From Marivibrio halodurans (GTDB lineage: Bacteria; Pseudomonadota; Alphaproteobacteria; UBA8366; Aestuariispiraceae): a DNA stretch of 64,000 bases. The notes beneath the pieces were generated by a model. That model made no database searches. It saw only the letters and a list, made by a program, of their open reading frames with translations, and was not told the DNA's origin. Positions within the stretch are counted from its first letter, which is position 1, and the number at the start of each line of letters is the position of its first letter. This document shows, piece by piece, positions 20,059 to 29,400 of this stretch. Location of the stretch: assembly GCF_017963645.1 (NCBI RefSeq), contig NZ_JAGMWN010000001.1, forward strand, positions 682,001-746,000, in the 5' to 3' direction. The position numbers were made by a program, and so were the translations under genes.

Positions 20059-20673
20059 ATGAAAAACGCCGCCCTTGCGATGGTTCCAGGCATATCGGGC
20101 TCCGGCGACATGCCGACGCCGATCGACCGCCTCCATGCCGCCTGCGACTCGCGGCTGCGCTACCGGGACAGCATGACGCTCGTCGATATGTGGATCGCCA
20201 ATGACGAAGGCAGCCGGTTCGACCCCTGCGACATTCCCACCCTGCTGGCGAAAATCTATTTACTCGACCAGGAGGGAGAGCGCTTGCGCTATCGCGTCTC
20301 GGGAGAGGCGGTGAACGCGCTCACCAACCGTCAACATACCGGCCGGTTTCTCGACGAAATCGTTCCCCCCGATATCTATCCGGAGATCCTGCCCTGTTTC
20401 ATGCGGGTGATCGGGGGAACCGCGATCTGCATCCTGCAGGGAAAGCTGATCGTTCCCGAACGCGATAACCTGTATTTCGAACGGGTATTGCTGCCGGTCC
20501 GGCGCTATGGCCGCACGATGCTTTTGGGATGCCGCAGTCTCTCGACGACCTGCGCGCTACGCGACGGCATGACGGCCGAGCAGGAGGGCGTGCGCCTGAC
20601 GATGATCGACCGGTCCACGGGCGACGCATGGGATGAGGTCAGGAATTTGGTTCCCGTCGCGCCGACCTACTGA
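20059..20673 (+). CDS. PAS_5 family single-domain protein
   Basis: 204 residues. The centre (residues 40-160) is a PAS_5-type fold (DUF1488-like alphaproteobacterial PAS group): a start around LVDMWIANDEGSRFDPCDIP, then EGERLRYRVSGEAVNALTN and FERVLLPVRRYGRTMLLGC. No output domain is attached, so it is a stand-alone sensor or adaptor. It is preceded by a CtrA-type promoter with clustered GANTC sites, pointing to cell-cycle control. Single-domain PAS proteins such as Caulobacter MopJ act in the cell-cycle network; whether this is related is inference. Its 3' end overlaps the convergent PAS_5 gene by 7 bp. Confidence 0.8.
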   Translation: MKNAALAMVPGISGSGDMPTPIDRLHAACDSRLRYRDSMTLVDMWIANDEGSRFDPCDIPTLLAKIYLLDQEGERLRYRVSGEAVNALTNRQHTGRFLDEIVPPDIYPEILPCFMRVIGGTAICILQGKLIVPERDNLYFERVLLPVRRYGRTMLLGCRSLSTTCALRDGMTAEQEGVRLTMIDRSTGDAWDEVRNLVPVAPTY

Positions 20674-21377
20674 TCACGGCCCTGTTCGCATTCCGACCGG
20701 CCGTCGATACCCCCTCCGGATTCAGGAGCGAGCCCCTCGAAGATGAGCGGCGCGTCGACGATGTTCCGGCGCTCCGTGGTCTGAAAATCCTCATGGCTTT
20801 CCGGCAGACCATACCCGAGATCGATGAAGCATCGTTCGGAAGGGTAGGAATAGCTGATCGTCACGGACGCATCCGTCCAGCCGATATCCTCGCGCACGAT
20901 GCTGTCCGCGAACAGCAGCCGGTCGGGCGCCTCCAATCCGGCGGCGCTGCGCAACGGTACCCCCAGGGCCTCGCAGAACACCTGCTGCCCGGAGGACAGA
21001 ATCTGCAGATTGCGCACAGCCATGGCGCAGCGATGCTCCAACATGGAGGAAAAGGATCGCCACGCCTGTTCGCGCCGTATCGGCTGGACGAAATCGAGGT
21101 AATTGTCGCCCACGCGAACGCCGTTGAAGCGCCGTTTGCACTCCTCGCCGATCAGACGGAATGTGACCCGATCCTCGCCGACCTCGTACAGCACCATGCT
21201 GGACAGTACGCGGCCGAGAGCCGCCAAGTCGAAGGACGAAAGGCACGGGATTCCGCCCGCCTTTTCAAGTGACCCCCCGTAGACGGCGGCTAGCCTGCGG
21301 GCGGGCTCGGATTCCAGGCGCGCCCTGACGACCTCGAGGCCGGAGGCGAGATAGGCAGGGCGCGTGACCAACGTCAT
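20667..21377 (-). CDS. PAS_5 family single-domain protein
   Basis: 236 residues from ATG 21377 (an adjacent upstream TTG was rejected). It has the same domain type as the convergent gene: FDLAALGRVLSSMVLYEVGE, then VTFRLIGEECKRRFNGVRVG and DNYLDFVQPIRREQAWRSF. An unstructured C-terminal extension (GGGIDGRSECEQGRDQ) follows. No catalytic output domain. The two PAS_5 genes are tail-to-tail and overlap by 7 bp, suggesting they are old neighbours, perhaps an inverted duplication that has diverged far. Confidence 0.75.
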   Translation of the reverse strand: MTLVTRPAYLASGLEVVRARLESEPARRLAAVYGGSLEKAGGIPCLSSFDLAALGRVLSSMVLYEVGEDRVTFRLIGEECKRRFNGVRVGDNYLDFVQPIRREQAWRSFSSMLEHRCAMAVRNLQILSSGQQVFCEALGVPLRSAAGLEAPDRLLFADSIVREDIGWTDASVTISYSYPSERCFIDLGYGLPESHEDFQTTERRNIVDAPLIFEGLAPESGGGIDGRSECEQGRDQ

Positions 21378-21609
21378 CAAGTTTCTCGTTCGGAAAGGAG
21401 TGCTACCGGACGAAGTATAATCGCATCAGCGCATTTCGGAAGGATAAGAGTGCGAATATTCACCTGCCGCCCTCCCTCCGGGTCGCGCCGATGCCGGGGC
21501 CCTGGCGTGGCGTGGATTCCCCTTCTCAGATCAACCGGACATCCCCATGTGCCGAAACGGGGGAAAGAGGACCCCCGCGACCGGCGTATCTACGAGCCAA
21601 GGAGGCCCC

Positions 21610-22857
21610 ATGCCGCAGCAACCCGCGACCAAGACCGGCCCCAAGCAGGGAGCCGCGAAGCGAGCACCGGCGAAACAAGTAAGCGGCAAGACACCCAAGG
21701 CCCGAAAGACGGTCGCGAACGGCACGTCCCCGGGAAAGCCGACGCGAGGGAGAACCGCCCTCGACCTTAACGGCTATCTCTATAGCCCCGCCGATATACC
21801 GATGCGGCGCGTGCGGGTGGATTTTCATCATCACGATCGGCTGGACACGATCGACGAACCGATGCGCGGCGATATTTCCGGCATGGCGATCGACGACGAC
21901 ATCCTGTGGCTCGTCTCGGACGAAACCTGTTCCGTCGAGCGTCTGAAGCGCCAGGATGACGGCGGCTATGGCGCGCACCGTAGCTTCGATCTAACGAAAG
22001 TCTTCGACCTGCCTGGGAACACGGAAATCGACCTCGAGGGAATGGCCGTCGAGGATGATTGGCTCTGGCTCGTCGGCTCGCACGCCCTCAAGCGCAAGAA
22101 GCCCCGGCCGGACCAGGACGGCGCGCGGAAGACGATCAAGCGGCTTGGCCGGATCGAGCGGGAGGCGAACCGCTATTTCCTCGCCCGCGTACCGCTGGAG
22201 ACCGGCGTCGACGGCGCGCCGGAACTCGTCGCCACCGCGCGCGACGGGCGCGAGGCGGGACTGGTGCGCATGCGCAAGGGACGCAACGACCTCGCCCGGC
22301 ATCTGGCGAAGGACCCGCATATCGGTCCCTTCCTCGACATCCCCGCGAAGGAGAACGGTATCGATATCGAGGGGATAGCCGTTTCCGGCACCCGCGTATT
22401 CCTCGGCCTGCGCGGGCCGGTGCTGCGCGGCATGTCCTTAATGATCGAACTCGACATCAAGGATAAGGGCGACGGTCGTCTGAAATTGCGCAAGACCTTC
22501 AACGACGGCGGACGCTATCGCCTGCACTTTCTCGAACTCGGCGGCATGGGAATCCGCGACATGGTAATGGACGGCACGCGGCTGCTGCTGCTTGTCGGCC
22601 CGACGATGGATCTCGACGGTCCGGTCGCGGTGGTGTCGTTGAAGGAACCGTTCGGCGATTTCCACGACGTTACCTTCGCCAAGGAAATCGGCCATGTCCT
22701 GCGCATCCCGCACGGCGCGGGAACCGACCACGCGGAAGGATTCGCGCTAACGCCGGATCACGAGGTTCTTGTCGCCCATGACAGTCCCGACCCGTCGCGC
22801 CTGCATGACGACAGCCGGGCGAAGGATCTGGATCTATTCGCGCTCGAAACGGCGTGA
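21610..22857 (+). CDS. DUF3616 domain protein
   Basis: 415 residues from ATG 21610 (AAGGAGG 5 nt upstream). The first 50 residues are a Lys/Ala/Thr-rich tail (KTGPKQGAAKRAPAKQ) resembling a disordered basic extension. The rest fits DUF3616, a predicted beta-propeller-like family: DISGMAIDDDILWLVSDET, EIDLEGMAVEDDWLWLVGSH, GIDIEGIAVSGTRVFLGLRG and DHAEGFALTPDHEVLVAHDS repeat the same DxEG.A pattern at blade positions. No signal peptide. Function unknown. Convergent with the PhoD-like gene, 6 nt apart. Confidence 0.8.
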   Translation: MPQQPATKTGPKQGAAKRAPAKQVSGKTPKARKTVANGTSPGKPTRGRTALDLNGYLYSPADIPMRRVRVDFHHHDRLDTIDEPMRGDISGMAIDDDILWLVSDETCSVERLKRQDDGGYGAHRSFDLTKVFDLPGNTEIDLEGMAVEDDWLWLVGSHALKRKKPRPDQDGARKTIKRLGRIEREANRYFLARVPLETGVDGAPELVATARDGREAGLVRMRKGRNDLARHLAKDPHIGPFLDIPAKENGIDIEGIAVSGTRVFLGLRGPVLRGMSLMIELDIKDKGDGRLKLRKTFNDGGRYRLHFLELGGMGIRDMVMDGTRLLLLVGPTMDLDGPVAVVSLKEPFGDFHDVTFAKEIGHVLRIPHGAGTDHAEGFALTPDHEVLVAHDSPDPSRLHDDSRAKDLDLFALETA

Positions 22858-22863
22858 AGAGGT

Positions 22864-24465
22864 TCAGTCCAAGGTCAGGTCGGGCGTGCGCCCGCTTTCC
22901 TCCAACTCCCAGGCGCAGCGCCAACTCCCGGCCGAAACACCCGGCTCGATCGTCAGATAATTGCGTTCCGCCGTATAGACCGCGCGCTTGCCCGGCAGCG
23001 GACGCAGACGGATCGGGTGCCCCGGCAACGGGCTGGAGCCGAGACGCGAAAGAAGCCCCAACCCCCGCGCATACCCTGCCGGCGGCGTCGGATGGGTGAT
23101 GCCGGAGGCGACGAGTTGGTGGATCGGGCCGGCCGGCGTTTCCAAATGCCCCCGGGTCGCAAGATGAATTTCCCCGGAAAGAACCGTGACCCGGCACCCG
23201 TCCGATCCGTGTCGCGCCAGCATCGCCTGCAGGAAGCGCCGCCACTCCGCGCGGTGATAGCGGCTTTGCCACTGGTCGCGCAGATCGTCCTCGTATTTCT
23301 GCATCGACGGCATCAGGACCATCATGGCCTCGACCCAGGAAAGCCGGGGGCCCAGTGCCGGGACGCTGGACAGGATCAAAATGCGCCGCGCGCCTTCGCT
23401 TGTTCCATATTCGGTCGGGTCCAGCCCGGTCGGACCCTGCCCAGTCGAACCTTGCCCAGTCGAACCCTGCCCGGTCGAGGCGGCCTCCGCCATCGCGGCA
23501 TCGAAGCCACGCCACCCCGCCTCGCCCATCACCCGGCGGGGCCGACGCTCCGATCGCAGATCCGGCGCGATCAGCGACAGGCCCGGCAAATGAACACGCC
23601 AGCCCAGGCTCCCGCCCTCGGGATCGGTACAGAATTCCGGTAGATCCTCCGGCGTCGCCGCCATCTGAAACAGCAGGAAAAACCGTCGCGCCGCGCGGAA
23701 CAATGCCCGCCCGATCGGAGCATCCAGCTTCCGCTCGCGCAGCGACCCCCATCCGTCGCAGATATCGTGATCGTCCCACATGGCAAGCGAGGGGATGCGC
23801 GCCATCACCTTGGACGGCCCATCCTGCCCGAACAGGATCAGATAGCGGTGGAGGAAAGCCGATTCCATCGCATCCTCCGCCGCCGCCAGGGTCGCCGCGT
23901 CGACCGGCGCCACGCGCGATTCGTGCGCCCAAGCCCGCACGGCCGGATGCGCCTCCAGCACCTCGTCGGCATAGATCTGATCGCCGCCCTGCAACAGAAG
24001 GCCGAAAGGCCGCGCCTCGTTCTCGCGCGCGAGCCGATGCCAGAGACGGTTGCGCCGTCCCGGCTCCCGGTCGAGGTCGCCCTCCTCCTGGCCGTTGCAG
24101 GAGACATAGGCGATGCGCGGCCCCGGCGCATCGAAGACCAGCGATACCGGAATCTCCACACCATCGTAGCGATAGGAAGAAAGCCCACCGACGGGCAGGG
24201 CGAAGCGGTAGCGCAGGATCCGCCACCCGTCTCGCCGCATCAGGATTTCAGGATCAACCTGGGCGCCATCGGCTTCCAGCACGGGGTCGGCCACGCCGTC
24301 CGGCAAGACCGCGAGGGCGGCCAGCCGTGCCCGTGCATCCGCCAAGCCCCGAAAGAATAGGAGGGGACCGACACCGCCTTCCGGCGGCCCGGCCTTGTCC
24401 ATTACGTCCAAGGGCATCTCCTCACTGCCGTGCCCACACCCGAGACGTGCAGGTAGTGAAGCCAT
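22864..24465 (-). CDS. PhoD-like metallophosphatase family protein
   Basis: 533 residues. Metal-binding motifs of PhoD-type enzymes are in order: YVSCNGQEEGD near residue 120, LLQGGDQIYADEV near 157, MWDDHDICDGWGS near 229 and VLSGEIHLATRGH near 455. No twin-arginine or Sec signal is seen, so it is probably cytoplasmic, unlike secreted PhoD. A tandem STGQG repeat is inserted near residue 330 (see repeat entry). The start is ATG 24465, 16 nt after the TetR gene on the same strand, with a weak ribosome site; ATG 24417 is the alternative. Substrate unknown. Confidence 0.8.
   Translation of the reverse strand: MASLPARLGCGHGSEEMPLDVMDKAGPPEGGVGPLLFFRGLADARARLAALAVLPDGVADPVLEADGAQVDPEILMRRDGWRILRYRFALPVGGLSSYRYDGVEIPVSLVFDAPGPRIAYVSCNGQEEGDLDREPGRRNRLWHRLARENEARPFGLLLQGGDQIYADEVLEAHPAVRAWAHESRVAPVDAATLAAAEDAMESAFLHRYLILFGQDGPSKVMARIPSLAMWDDHDICDGWGSLRERKLDAPIGRALFRAARRFFLLFQMAATPEDLPEFCTDPEGGSLGWRVHLPGLSLIAPDLRSERRPRRVMGEAGWRGFDAAMAEAASTGQGSTGQGSTGQGPTGLDPTEYGTSEGARRILILSSVPALGPRLSWVEAMMVLMPSMQKYEDDLRDQWQSRYHRAEWRRFLQAMLARHGSDGCRVTVLSGEIHLATRGHLETPAGPIHQLVASGITHPTPPAGYARGLGLLSRLGSSPLPGHPIRLRPLPGKRAVYTAERNYLTIEPGVSAGSWRCAWELEESGRTPDLTLD
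23414..23480. repeat. In-frame 15-bp tandem repeat inside the PhoD-like gene
   Basis: About four units of a 15-bp repeat (CCTGCCCAGTCGAAC on the + strand) with few changes. They translate on the coding strand to successive STGQG pentapeptides, ending in PTGLD. Because the unit is a multiple of three, gain or loss of units keeps the frame. Confidence 0.8.
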
Positions 24466-24481
24466 CGCCCGCGATCAAGCG

Positions 24482-25132
24482 TTACGCGCGCGCGACGCCC
24501 TTCAGGAAAATGTCGATCGCGCAGGAAAGCCGTTGCCGGACGTCGTTTTTCGATAGCGTGGCACGGTCGGGATCGACCAGCCGGTCGATCGGATTCTCAA
24601 ACACCATGTCGCAGAACATACGGGCCGCCAGTTCGGTGTCCACCGGCGCGATCTCCCCGGCCACGGCCGCGCGGTCGAGTTCCGCGCGAACGGTGTCGCG
24701 CACCATATCCGGCCCCTCCCGCAGGAAGACCTGCCCTAAATCGGGATGGCGATGCGCCTCCAGGATCACCGCGCGCAACACGCCCAGCGGCACCGTTTGA
24801 TCCGCCGCGCGCCCGTCCGGGTCGAATATCCGTTCCAACCGTTCGGCCAACGGCATCCGCCGCTCCGAATCGATCAGCGGTCGGACGAAGGAACTGCGCA
24901 ACCGCCGCACGCATGCCTCGAACAGCGCGGCGCGATCGGCGAACACGTCATAGAGCGTACGCTTCGACATACCGGCCTCGCGCGCGATCGCGGCCATGCT
25001 GGCGCGTTCGATGCCCTCGCGAACCAGCAGGCGTTCGGCCGCATCCAGCAGCCGGCGCTCGCGCTCCGCGCGGCTTAATTCCTTGGGGCGGCCGCGCCGG
25101 CGGCATCCATCGCCGGACCCGCATCGGATCAT
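24482..25132 (-). CDS. TetR/AcrR family transcriptional repressor
   Basis: 216 residues from ATG 25132 (AGGGAGG 7 nt upstream). The N-terminal helix-turn-helix is clear: RRLLDAAERLLVREGIERAS followed by IAREAGMSKRTLYDVFADRA, residues 26-72. The C-terminal ligand domain contains FCDMVFENPIDRLVD. It is divergent from the RND adaptor/pump operon with 144 bp between them, the classic layout of a local efflux repressor; the 16-bp palindrome at 25228 is the likely operator. A PhoD-like gene follows 16 nt downstream. Confidence 0.92.
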   Translation of the reverse strand: MIRCGSGDGCRRRGRPKELSRAERERRLLDAAERLLVREGIERASMAAIAREAGMSKRTLYDVFADRAALFEACVRRLRSSFVRPLIDSERRMPLAERLERIFDPDGRAADQTVPLGVLRAVILEAHRHPDLGQVFLREGPDMVRDTVRAELDRAAVAGEIAPVDTELAARMFCDMVFENPIDRLVDPDRATLSKNDVRQRLSCAIDIFLKGVARA

Positions 25133-25227
25133 GAATATGCCTCCCTATCTTTTTTCCCACCGCCTCCTGGTTCGAGACGGATTCGTTCCTAGCTTTACCC
25201 TTGCGCTCGGCACGCTTGGCGCTTAAT

Positions 25228-25243
25228 AAAACCACGCGGTTTT
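25228..25243. promoter_or_regulatory. Probable TetR operator of the RND efflux operon
   Basis: Perfect inverted repeat AAAACC-ACGC-GGTTTT in the divergent region, 34 nt before the adaptor start and 96 nt from the TetR start. Palindromes of this shape are common operators of AcrR-type repressors. It lies where it could block either promoter. Confidence 0.6.
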
Positions 25244-25276
25244 CAAATTTGTCCACCCGACATATCACGGAATGAA

Positions 25277-26434
25277 ATGACCATGATCCGATCGCGCTTT
25301 TTGATCGTGGCCGCCCTGGCGGCTAACCTTGTCCTGGGCACGATTACCCCTTCGGCCGCGCAGCAGCAGGGTGCCGGCGGTCCCCAACCCGTCACCGTGA
25401 CGACTCTTGAAGCGCGGGACGTAACCCTGACTAGTCGCCTTCCCGGCCGCATCGTCGCATCCGGCGTCGCCGAGGTGCGACCCCAGGTCGCCGGCATTAT
25501 CACTGAACGGTTGTTCGAGGAAGGCGGCCGCGTCATGGCCGGCGACCCGATGTACCGCATCGACGCCGAAAGCTACGAGGCCAGCGTCGCGGCCGCGGAA
25601 GCCCAGGTGGCCGAAGCCCGGGCACGGTTGCGCGCGACCAGCAAGGAGGCCGACCGGGCCCAGGAGTTGATCGATCGTGGCGTGGTCAGCGAACAGCGGC
25701 TGGAGGAAGCAATTTCCCAGCGCGATGTCGACGCGGCCGCCCTGAAGGTCGCGGAGGCGGAGTTGCGGGCCGCGCGTATCGACCTCGACCGCACGACGAT
25801 CCGGGCCAAGCTGTCCGGGGTGGTCGGCCGTTCCTTCACGACGCAAGGCGCGTTGGTGACCGCCAGCCAGGCGGAGCCGCTGGCGGTCATACGCGCGCTC
25901 GACCCCGTCTATGTGGATGTGACGCAATCGGCCGCCGAGATCCTGGCATGGCGCCGCGGCTCGGTGCAGAGCAAGCTCGACGGCGTGGACACCCGCGTCA
26001 CGCTGCAACTGGCGGACGGCGAGCTCTATACCGAAACCGGCGAGATGACGGCGGCGGAACCGCATGTGAACGAATCCACCGGCGTCGTCACGCTGCGCAT
26101 GACCTTCGCCAATCCCGACGGTCTGTTGCTGCCCGGCATGTATGTGCAGGTCGACATGCCGCAACGCCAGTTGAAGGATGCGATCCTGGCCCCGCAGCAG
26201 GGCGTGCAACGCAACCGGCGGGGCGAACCGGTCGCCTATGTCGTCGGTGCCGAGAACAAGGTGGAGGAACGTGCCCTGACCATCGCCCAGGCGCAGGGCG
26301 CCAACTGGGTCGTGACGGACGGTCTTTCCCACGGCGACAAGCTCATCATCGAGGGCCTGCAGAAAATCGCCCCGGGCGCGCCCGTCGCGCCGGAGGAAGG
26401 CAAGGCGACGACCGCCGACAGCTCCCTGCAATAA
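25277..26434 (+). CDS. RND efflux periplasmic adaptor (AcrA/MexA type)
   Basis: 385 residues with a Sec signal ending near PSAAQQ; no lipobox Cys is seen, so it is likely not lipid-anchored, unlike E. coli AcrA. Membrane fusion protein order: beta-barrel and lipoyl part (RPQVAGIITERLFEEGGRVMAGD near 75-97), alpha-hairpin (ASVAAAEAQVAEARARLRAT), second lipoyl half (LDRTTIRAKLSGVVGRSFTTQG near 180-200), beta barrel and membrane-proximal domain. It links the RND pump to an outer-membrane channel; no TolC gene is present here. Confidence 0.93.
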   Translation: MTMIRSRFLIVAALAANLVLGTITPSAAQQQGAGGPQPVTVTTLEARDVTLTSRLPGRIVASGVAEVRPQVAGIITERLFEEGGRVMAGDPMYRIDAESYEASVAAAEAQVAEARARLRATSKEADRAQELIDRGVVSEQRLEEAISQRDVDAAALKVAEAELRAARIDLDRTTIRAKLSGVVGRSFTTQGALVTASQAEPLAVIRALDPVYVDVTQSAAEILAWRRGSVQSKLDGVDTRVTLQLADGELYTETGEMTAAEPHVNESTGVVTLRMTFANPDGLLLPGMYVQVDMPQRQLKDAILAPQQGVQRNRRGEPVAYVVGAENKVEERALTIAQAQGANWVVTDGLSHGDKLIIEGLQKIAPGAPVAPEEGKATTADSSLQ

Positions 26435-26470
26435 GCCCACGCGCCCGCTCAATATACTAGGACCGATAGC

Positions 26471-29400
26471 ATGGCCCGTTTCTTCATCGACCGACCGGTC
26501 TTCGCCTGGGTGATCTCGATCCTGATCATGGGGGTGGGCGCGCTCGCCATCCTGATCCTGCCGGTCGCGCAATATCCCCAGATCGCGCCGCCTTCCGTGA
26601 CGGTGACCGCGACCTATCCCGGCGCCTCGGCGGAAACCGTCGGCAATACGGTCACCCAGGTGATCGAACAGCAGATGACCGGCCTGGACGGAATGCGATA
26701 TATCACGTCCAGTTCCACCTCCGCCGGCCGGTCGGAGACCACCCTCACCTTCGAGACCGGCACCGATCCGGACATCGCCCAGGTGCAGGTTCAGAACAAG
26801 CTGGCCCAGGCGACGCCCTTGCTGCCGGAGCCCGTTCAACGACAGGGCATCACGGTGCGGAAATCCTCCGCCGGCTTCCTGATGGTGGTGGCGCTGATCT
26901 CGCCCGACGGGTCGTATAGCCAGGTCGATCTCTCAGATTATCTCGCCAGTAACATGGCCGATGAGTTCAGCCGCATCGAAGGCGTCGGCAATGTCCGTGT
27001 CTTCGGCTCGCAATATGCCATGCGCATCTGGCTCGACCCGTCGAAACTCGCGGCCTACGACCTGGGGCCGAGCGACGTGGTGCAGGCGGTGTCGTCCGAG
27101 AACGCGCAAATCTCCGCCGGCTCGTTCGGCGATCTGCCCGCCGTCGAGAACCAACAGCTCAACGCCACTATCACCGCCCAATCCCTGCTGCGCACGCCGG
27201 AGGATTTCGAGCAGATCGTGCTGCGCGCGGAGACCGACGGCGGTCTCGTGTTGCTGAAGGATGTCGCGCGCGTCGAGATCGGGGCGGAAACCTATCAAAC
27301 CATCGCACGCTACAACCGCAAGCCGGCCTCCGGCATGGCGATCCAGCTCGCCTCAGGCGCCAACGCCTTGGAGACGGCCGAGGCCGTGCGCGCGCGGACA
27401 GAGGAGTTCGCGCAGTTCTTCCCCGAGGGGATCGACTATGTCATCCCCTACGACACCTCGCCCTTCGTGGAAATCTCGATCGATGAAGTGGTGAAGACGC
27501 TGATCGAGGCGATCGTCCTCGTCTTCGTCGTCATGTTCCTCTTCCTGCAGAATTGGCGGGCGACTCTAATTCCGACGTTCGCGGTCCCGATCGTGCTGCT
27601 CGGCACCTTCGGCGTGCTCGCGGCGGCCGGTTTCTCGATCAACACGCTGACCATGCTGGCCATGGTGTTGGCCATCGGCCTGCTGGTCGACGACGCCATC
27701 GTGGTGGTGGAGAATGTCGAGCGCATCATGGAGGAGGAAGGGCTCCCACCGCGCGAGGCGACACGAAAATCGATGGGCCAGATAACCGGCGCCCTGATCG
27801 GTATCGCGCTCGTGCTCTCGGCGGTGTTCGTGCCGATGGCCTTCTTCGGCGGATCGACCGGCGTGATTTACCGACAATTCGCCATCACCATCGTCTCGGC
27901 GATGGCGCTGTCCGTGCTCGTCGCCTTGACCCTGACACCGGCCCTCTGCGCGACGTTGTTGAAGAAGCATAAGGAGAACCACGACAAGCGGCGCGGCCCC
28001 TTCGGCTGGTTCAACCGCGGTTTCGGCGCGACCCAGAACGGCTATACCAAGGGCGTTGGCGGCATCGTTCGCCGTCCCTTGCGGATCGGCATGATCTATC
28101 TGGTGCTCGTTGGCGGCATGGTCTGGCTGTTCAACACGACGCCGACTGGCTTCCTGCCGGAGGAGGATCAGGGAATCATGTTCGTCCTGGCCGAGGCGCC
28201 GACGGGCGCCACCGCCGGCCGCACCCTGGAATCCCTGAAGAAGGTGGAGGATCATTTTCTCGAAACCGAGGAGGAGAATGTCGCCTCCCTCTTCACCGTC
28301 GTCGGGTTCAGCTTCACTGGCTCCGGTCAGAATAAGGGCCTCGGCTTCATTCGTCTCAAGGATTGGGAGGAGCGCACGGAGCCCAGCCAGGGCGTGCAGG
28401 CCATCGCGGGACGGGCCTATGGCGCGCTCGGTCAAATTCGTGATGCCATGATCTTCCCGGTCGTCCCTCCGGCGGTCCAGGAACTGGGCAATGTCTCCGG
28501 TTTCGACCTATATCTCCAGGCGCGAGGAGGACAGACGCACGAGCAACTGCTGGAGGCTCGTGGCCAGCTTCTGGCGGCGGCGCAACAAAGCGCGATGATC
28601 GGATCGGCCCGGCCGAGTGGTTTGCAGGACGCGGCGCAATTCCGTCTCGATATCGATTGGCGCGCCGCCGGCGCGATGGGCGTGAACGCCGAGGACGTGC
28701 GTGATGTGCTCTCCATCGCCTGGGCGGGATCCTATGTGAACGACTTCATCGATCGCGGCCGGATCAAGCGCGTCTATATCCAGGGCGAGGCCGGTGCCCG
28801 CTCCACCCCGCAGGATATCGAGCGCTGGCGCGTCAAGAACGCCAACGGCGATCTGGTTCCCTTCTCCAATTTCGCCACGGCGCAGTGGGTCTTCGGACCA
28901 CAGGGATTGTCGCGCTATAACGGCGTGCCGGCGATGCAGATACAAGGGTCCGCGGCACCCGGCGTCTCGTCCGGCGAGGCGATGGCGGAGATGGAGCGGC
29001 TTGCCGGCGAAGTGCTGCCCGAGGGTTTCGATATCGCCTGGACGGGCCTCTCCTACGAGGAGCGGCAGTCGGGTGATCAGGCGCCGATGCTCTATGTCCT
29101 GTCGCTCGCCGCGATCTTCCTATGCCTCGCGGCGCTGTACGAGAGCTGGGCCATTCCCTTCTCGGTCATGCTGGCGATGCCGATCGGCGCGCTCGGTGCG
29201 TTGATCGGTGCGAAACTCGGTGGCTTCGACAATGGCGTCTTCTTCCAGGTCGGGCTGCTGACCGTGATCGGCCTGACCGGCAAGAATGCGATCCTGATCG
29301 TGGAGTTCGCGCGCGAGCGCCAGGAAGAGCTGGGGGAACCCCTCCTGCAAGCCGTGAAGGAGGCCGCGCGCCAGCGTTTCCGGCCGATCATCATGACGTC

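Noticed and set aside
21416-21421. TATAAT sequence between a PAS_5 gene and the DUF3616 gene
   Set aside because: No matching -35 at 16-18 nt on either strand, so not called as a promoter.
23414-23480. Possible CRISPR-like array
   Set aside because: The units are directly tandem without spacers and lie in frame within a gene.
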